Shown here: positions 50,297-54,433 of the stretch, piece after piece | Position numbering within the stretch: position 1 is the stretch's first letter | Layout of the letters: every line of letters begins with the position of its first letter | From: Caulobacter sp. | Lineage (GTDB): Bacteria > Pseudomonadota > Alphaproteobacteria > Caulobacterales > Caulobacteraceae | Reading direction: 5' to 3' | DNA length: 54,433 nucleotides | Assembly (NCBI GenBank): GCA_017744495.1 | Contig: JAGIBE010000257.1 | Coordinates: 1-54,433, forward strand | Notes under the pieces: model-generated | The model's input: the letters and a program-made list of their open reading frames with translations, nothing else | What the model was told of the DNA's origin: nothing | Database searches by the model: none | Made by a program: the position numbers and the translations under genes

Positions 50297-50938
50297 ATGA
50301 CGATTTCCTCCACCCGCGTCCTGACCGCTTCGGCCCTCACCCTGACCGCCGGCCTGGCGCTGTCGGCCTGCAAGCCGAGCACGCCCCCGGCCGCTCCCGA
50401 CACCACGATCACCAAGGAAGAGGTGGCGGCCGCCGAGAAGGCCTGGGGCAAGGCCCTGGTGGACATCTCCCTCGCCTATGACACCGGCGGCCTCCCGAAG
50501 GCCAAGCCGCTGGCCAGCAGCGTGATCGACACGGCCTACGGCTACAATCTGGGTCCGGTGCTGTTCAAGCCGACCCTGACCCGCGAGCCCCAGACCTTCC
50601 GCCTGACCAAGGAAGGCGCTCTGTCCTATTTCGTCGGCGACGATCCCAACTTCCCGGGCGACACCGGCTTCGCGCTCAAGCACTGGCGCGACGTGCAGGT
50701 CAATGACGTCGGCCTGCAGATCAACGGCAGCGTGGCCAACACCATGGGCAAGGTCACCTTCACCGACAACAAGGGCTGCACGACCACCGTCGACAAGACC
50801 TGGGTCTTCAAGAAGGATGAGAAGAACGTGGTGCGGATCATCGTGCACCATTCGTCCCTGCCTTTTGGAGAGACGGGTGAGCCGGTCTGTCCCAAGCCTG
50901 GCGAAGCCAAGGTCGCGGCCCCGGCCAAACCCTCGTAG
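50297..50938 (+). CDS. Hypothetical lipoprotein with NTF2-like domain
   Basis: 213 residues. Signal peptide with lipobox LALSAC (Cys25) makes it a lipoprotein. The rest (KEEVAAAEKAWGKALVDISLAYDTGG, VLFKPTLTREPQTFRLTKEGALSYFVGDD, CTTTVDKTWVFKKDEKNVVRIIVHHSSLPF) looks like an NTF2/SnoaL-type alpha+beta fold; similar secreted proteins have been wrongly named phosphoribosyl-AMP cyclohydrolase. I see no hydrolase motif. GAGG at 50287-50290 precedes ATG 50297. Single gene, no operon partner. Confidence 0.7.
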   Translation: MTISSTRVLTASALTLTAGLALSACKPSTPPAAPDTTITKEEVAAAEKAWGKALVDISLAYDTGGLPKAKPLASSVIDTAYGYNLGPVLFKPTLTREPQTFRLTKEGALSYFVGDDPNFPGDTGFALKHWRDVQVNDVGLQINGSVANTMGKVTFTDNKGCTTTVDKTWVFKKDEKNVVRIIVHHSSLPFGETGEPVCPKPGEAKVAAPAKPS

Positions 50939-51028
50939 GCGCGCCCCGGAAACGTCCTCGCCGTCACCGCCCAGGCGCAGGGCCTGAAGTCGGCGACGGC
51001 TCGGATCCGCTAGACCAGGGCAGTCTGA

Positions 51029-51841
51029 TCAGTTCGAACTCGGCACGCTGGCCTTGCTGACCAGGATCGTCACGCTGACGCGACGGGCCTCGGCGTCGTT
51101 CTTGGGCGGATCGGGGTCCTGGGCGACGGGGTTCTCGCCCAGCGCGGCGGGCGGGACGAAATAGACCGGCAGGACGCCGCAGCTCTCGATCAGATATTCC
51201 TTCACGGCGACCGCGCGGCGGGCGCTGAGACGCTTGTTGGCCTCGGCGTTGCCCTTCGGGTCGGCGCGGCCGACGACGGCCAGGCGATAGCCCGCCTTGA
51301 TCGTCTTGGCCTTGACGGCGATGTCCTGCAGGTCCTGCTTGCCCTGGTCGGAAAGCGTGGCCTTGCCCACGTCGAAGAACACCTTGGTGCGGCCCGCCGC
51401 CACGAGGTTACCGATGTTGTTCAGCCGCTCTTCCTGCTCGGCGATCGCCTTCTTGTTGGCGGCGACGCCCTCCTCGGTCTGGTTGATCCCGGCCGCGATC
51501 TGCTGGGCGGTCTTCAAGTCTGATTTCTTGAAGGTGATCGATTGGGCGACGAGGCCGGTGTCCGTTGGTATGCCCCGGAACTCGATGGCCAGGCCGCGGA
51601 TCAGGTCCGTGGGCGAACCGCTCTCACGCTGCAGCACGCCCGCGCCGGCGGTGGCCGTGATCTTGGTGTCCGGCGTCAGGGTGAGGGTCTGCTGTTCCGT
51701 GCCGATCTTGACACCCAGGGTGTTGTCGGTGTGCGACGTGATGATGCCCTTGTAGACCGTGGCCTCCTGGGCGAATGAGAGTCCAGGCAGGGCCATCAGC
51801 ACCGCCCCGAACATAGCGACCACCGCTTTGCGGATATCCAT
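51029..51841 (-). CDS. OmpA-family envelope protein
   Basis: 270 residues. A signal peptide (to about AQ, 25) is followed by a beta-rich segment (30-110) with repeated TLxVKIG/TLTLTPD strands and a short helical part (INQTEEGVAANKKAIAEQEERLNNIG, about 120-145). The OmpA peptidoglycan-binding domain closes the protein (FFDVGKATLSDQGKQDLQDIA, GRADPKGNAEANKRLSARRAVAVKEYLI, DAEARRVSVTI). The Asp/Arg pair that holds diaminopimelate is present. It probably links the cell wall to the outer membrane. Divergent from the histidine kinase gene, 291 bases away, a gap in which I see no gene. Confidence 0.85.
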   Translation of the reverse strand: MDIRKAVVAMFGAVLMALPGLSFAQEATVYKGIITSHTDNTLGVKIGTEQQTLTLTPDTKITATAGAGVLQRESGSPTDLIRGLAIEFRGIPTDTGLVAQSITFKKSDLKTAQQIAAGINQTEEGVAANKKAIAEQEERLNNIGNLVAAGRTKVFFDVGKATLSDQGKQDLQDIAVKAKTIKAGYRLAVVGRADPKGNAEANKRLSARRAVAVKEYLIESCGVLPVYFVPPAALGENPVAQDPDPPKNDAEARRVSVTILVSKASVPSSN

Positions 51842-52132
51842 GTTGCGCGTTCTCCATTACCCGCGCTCCGGCCCCCCGGTTCGGCGGCGTCGTAGCGGCG
51901 CAGGCTCGCTTAGGTGGTAGCGTGAGGAAAACTCGCGCGACATCCGTTCAATACCTGAGCCGGGCCTAAGACATCCCCCGATCCCCATCGGCGCGGCGGG
52001 TTGATTTTGTTGGAGCGCAAGGGTTGGTTGCGCGGGACGCTGAGGCGGGCGATGTTGACCGCTCGATGACACCTTCGCCTTGCGGAACCTCGTCGGGACA
52101 GTGGGGTTCCACCTCAGCACAGCGCTCCAGGT

Positions 52133-54076
52133 ATGTCTGATTTTATGCTTTCTCGTCGCCTGACGGACCTCGCCCAAGCCGAGCGCTTCGAGTTGCTGCT
52201 TGGCGCGGTCAAGGACTACGCCATCTATCTGCTCGACGCCGAAGGCCACGTGGCGACCTGGAACACCGGCGCTCAGCTGTTCAAGGGGTACACGGCCGAA
52301 GAGATCATCGGCCGGCATTTCTCGACCTTCTACACGGAGGAGGACCGCGCGGCGGGCGTGCCCGAGCGCGCGCTGCGGACCGCGGCCGAGAGTGGCCGCT
52401 TCGAGTCCGAAGGCTGGCGGGTGCGCAAGGACGGCACGCGGTTCTGGGCCAGCGTGGTGATCGACCCGGTCATCGACGGCGGCGAGCTGATCGGCTACGC
52501 CAAGATCACCCGCGACATCTCCGAAAGGCGCGCCGCCGACGAGGCGCTGCGCGAAAGCGAGCGGCGGTTCCAGATCCTGGTCCAAGGCGTCAAGGACTAC
52601 GCCATCTACATGCTGGATCCCGACGGGATAATCACCAACTGGAACGCCGGAGCGCAGGCGATCAAGGGCTATACCGCCGATGAGGTCATCGGCCGCCACT
52701 TCTCGACCTTCTACACCCCCGAGGACCGGGAGGCGGGAGCCCCCGCCGTGGCTCTGGCCACGGCCCTGCGCGAGGGCAAGTTCTCGGGCGAGGCGCAGCG
52801 CGTGCGCAAGAACGGCGAGCGGTTCTGGGCCAGCGTGGTGATCGACCCGATCCGCGACGAGTCCGGTCGCCTGCTGGGCTTCGCCAAGGTGACCCGCGAC
52901 ATCACCGAGCGCCGCCGGGTCGAGGAGGAGCTGGAGCAGTCGCGCGAGGCCCTGGTCCAGGCTCAAAAGATGGAAGCCATCGGGCGGCTGACCGGCGGGG
53001 TCGCCCACGACTTCAATAACCTGCTGACGGTGATCCGCGCCTCGGCCGACTTCCTGCGCCGCTCGGACCTGCCCGAGGATAAGCGCGCCCGCTATGTCGA
53101 GGCCATCGCCGAGACCGCCGAGCGCGCGGCCACCCTGACCGGCCAGCTCCTGGCCTTCGCGCGCCGCCAGCCGCTGCAGCCCGAGATCTTCGACGTCTGC
53201 GCCCGCCTCCAAGGCCTGCACCGAATTATCGGCAGCACGATCGGCTCGTCGGTGACGATCGAGACCGACCTCCCTGAGACCGAGCATGTGGTCGAGGCCG
53301 ATCCCAGCCAGTTCGACACCGCCATCCTCAACATGGTCATCAACGCCCGCGACGCCATGCCGCGCGGCGGGACGATCCGGATCGCCGCGCGGATGGTCGA
53401 CGGCGTCCCGGCCGTGCGCGGCCATGCGCCCGCCTTGGGGGCCTTCGTGGCGGTCGACATCACCGATGACGGCACCGGCATGTCGCCCGAGACTTTGAAG
53501 AAGATCTTCGAGCCGTTCTTCACCACCAAGCCCGTCGACAAGGGCACGGGTCTGGGCCTCAGCCAGGTCTACGGCTTCGCTAAGCAGTCGCGGGGCGAGA
53601 TCGATGTCGAGAGTGAACTGGGCGTGGGCACAACCTTCACCCTCTACTTGCCCAGCGCCGACGGCCGGGCGCTGACGCCACCCACGACCGACTCCGTGCT
53701 GGTCGATCTGTCACGAGTGGCCCGGCGGAACATCCTGCTGGTCGAGGACAACGAGGGCGTGGGCAAGTTCGCCGCCGGCCTGCTGAAGGAGCTTGGCCAG
53801 GTGGTCACCTGGGTGGGCGACGGCCAGGCGGCGCTCAAGCAGTTGACCAACAACCGCGACGCCTTCGATCTGGTGTTCTCGGACGTGGTCATGCCCGGCA
53901 TCAGCGGCGTGGAGCTGGCCCAGCAGATTCAGCGCCAGTGGCCGGACCTGCAGGTGGTGCTGACCAGCGGCTACAGCCACGTGATCGCCGAGCAGGGCTC
54001 GCAGGGCTTTCCGCTGGTGAAGAAGCCCTATTCGATCGATGGCTTGCTGGCGATCCTGGGGTCGAGGCCGGACTAG
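52133..54076 (+). CDS. Soluble hybrid histidine kinase with two PAS domains
   Basis: 647 residues without transmembrane segments, so a cytoplasmic sensor. Order: PAS1 (about 20-130), PAS2 (about 145-262), histidine kinase with phosphoacceptor His292 in [11 protein letters not shown], ATPase (N404 in [26 protein letters not shown]), and a C-terminal receiver with phosphoacceptor Asp584 in VFSDVVMPG and Lys in VKKPYS. The two PAS domains are nearly identical, so they arose by duplication within the gene; the ligand is unknown. No response regulator lies next to it. The start at ATG 52133 has only a weak Shine-Dalgarno. Confidence 0.92.
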   Translation: MSDFMLSRRLTDLAQAERFELLLGAVKDYAIYLLDAEGHVATWNTGAQLFKGYTAEEIIGRHFSTFYTEEDRAAGVPERALRTAAESGRFESEGWRVRKDGTRFWASVVIDPVIDGGELIGYAKITRDISERRAADEALRESERRFQILVQGVKDYAIYMLDPDGIITNWNAGAQAIKGYTADEVIGRHFSTFYTPEDREAGAPAVALATALREGKFSGEAQRVRKNGERFWASVVIDPIRDESGRLLGFAKVTRDITERRRVEEELEQSREALVQAQKMEAIGRLTGGVAHDFNNLLTVIRASADFLRRSDLPEDKRARYVEAIAETAERAATLTGQLLAFARRQPLQPEIFDVCARLQGLHRIIGSTIGSSVTIETDLPETEHVVEADPSQFDTAILNMVINARDAMPRGGTIRIAARMVDGVPAVRGHAPALGAFVAVDITDDGTGMSPETLKKIFEPFFTTKPVDKGTGLGLSQVYGFAKQSRGEIDVESELGVGTTFTLYLPSADGRALTPPTTDSVLVDLSRVARRNILLVEDNEGVGKFAAGLLKELGQVVTWVGDGQAALKQLTNNRDAFDLVFSDVVMPGISGVELAQQIQRQWPDLQVVLTSGYSHVIAEQGSQGFPLVKKPYSIDGLLAILGSRPD

Positions 54077-54310
54077 GCCGGATACCCGCCGCCGTCCTTC
54101 TCTTCATCTCCGGCCGACCGCTTTCAACACCCCTGGACGATACGGCGGTCGCGCGGCTGGTGCTGACGGCGGCGGACGGCGGCGTGCTGGACCGGGCCAG
54201 CGCCATGCCAATCTCCAGGGCCTCGGCCGCCACCTCCCGCTCGAACCGTGACCGGAGGAACTTCACCGGCGGCGCATCGGTTCACAAGGGGCGAGACATG
54301 GAGGAAACCG

Positions 54311-54433
54311 ATGTCCAAAGCCCCGCCCATTCCGCCCGAGCAAAGAGCTTTCAAGGGCCAGAAGCCGCAAATCGAAGGCCGAGGCGATCGTGATGACCTG
54401 CAGTCGCCCGATCCCGGCAACGCCGACGTGAAC
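54311..54433 (+). CDS. Hypothetical small protein, 5' part
   Basis: 41 codons run off the right edge of the window. The protein starts MSKAPPIPPEQRAFKGQKP and is rich in Pro, Gly, Asp and Lys, with no hydrophobic segment. GAGGAA five bases before ATG 54311 sets the start. I believe similar small proteins occur in related genomes, but I cannot assign a family or function. The 234 bases between the histidine kinase and this gene hold nothing else that I can support. Confidence 0.6.
   Translation, partial: MSKAPPIPPEQRAFKGQKPQIEGRGDRDDLQSPDPGNADVN

Noticed and set aside
51857..53425. Minus-strand open frame of 522 codons opposite the histidine kinase gene
   Set aside because: Antisense shadow; it contains near-repeats only because the two PAS domains on the other strand are duplicated.

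Overview
The window is very GC-rich DNA with strong G/C preference at third codon positions and dense gene packing. Its gene content (TonB-dependent receptors with and without STN domains, an ECF sigma/FecR pair, class II DAHP synthase, CitMHS transporter, DUF1080, SIMPL and DUF2939 proteins, short GC-rich palindromes between genes) points to an alphaproteobacterium of the Caulobacteraceae, most likely Caulobacter. That placement is inference from content, not from a database match.

Layout. 1-7436: the end of icd, a terminator, a DUF2939 protein, an AEC transporter, eutBC (B12-dependent ethanolamine ammonia-lyase, no microcompartment genes), a secreted DUF1080 protein, and a DUF202 membrane protein with ten 7-residue repeats that lies in an operon with a membrane SGNH hydrolase. 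7493-11194: a tight operon of a membrane-anchored di-iron ferritin-like protein, a NodU/CmcH-type carbamoyltransferase, a DUF5989 peptide and a methyltransferase with a zinc ribbon, divergent from the SGNH gene. 11195-12207: a 1 kb intergenic stretch full of palindromes and without a convincing gene, followed by a lower-GC membrane protein gene and a tRNA with CAU anticodon. 13048-18995: periplasmic and envelope genes (SIMPL, lipoprotein, panD, M23 peptidase, alpha/beta hydrolase, GH5). 19002-28130: seven co-directional minus-strand genes (glmU, rpiA, gor, O-antigen-ligase-like, DAHP synthase, a tandem retropepsin, acyl-CoA synthetase). Then gph, tRNA-Val and a divergent AraC/SDR pair.

32373-39325 (minus strand) is a coherent surface-signalling locus: ECF sigma factor, FecR, STN-type TonB receptor, pectinesterase and a glucokinase homologue whose catalytic Asp is Asn. 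It probably senses and imports pectin-derived sugars.

39568-50012 is a carboxylate/hydroxyacid catabolic island: a translationally coupled DUF1446-DUF4387-class II aldolase-hydroxyacid dehydrogenase operon on the plus strand, a TonB receptor with glycerate 2-kinase and tartrate/D-malate dehydrogenase on the minus strand, an FCD-type GntR regulator and a CitMHS permease. Both operon promoter regions carry the same 10-bp core TTGCATCCAA, once inside a perfect 20-bp palindrome, which I read as the GntR operator. The DUF1446/DUF4387 pair has no settled biochemistry, so this island and the carbamoyltransferase cluster are the best candidates for undescribed systems. The window ends with a lipoprotein, an OmpA-family protein, a soluble double-PAS hybrid histidine kinase and the start of a small hypothetical gene.
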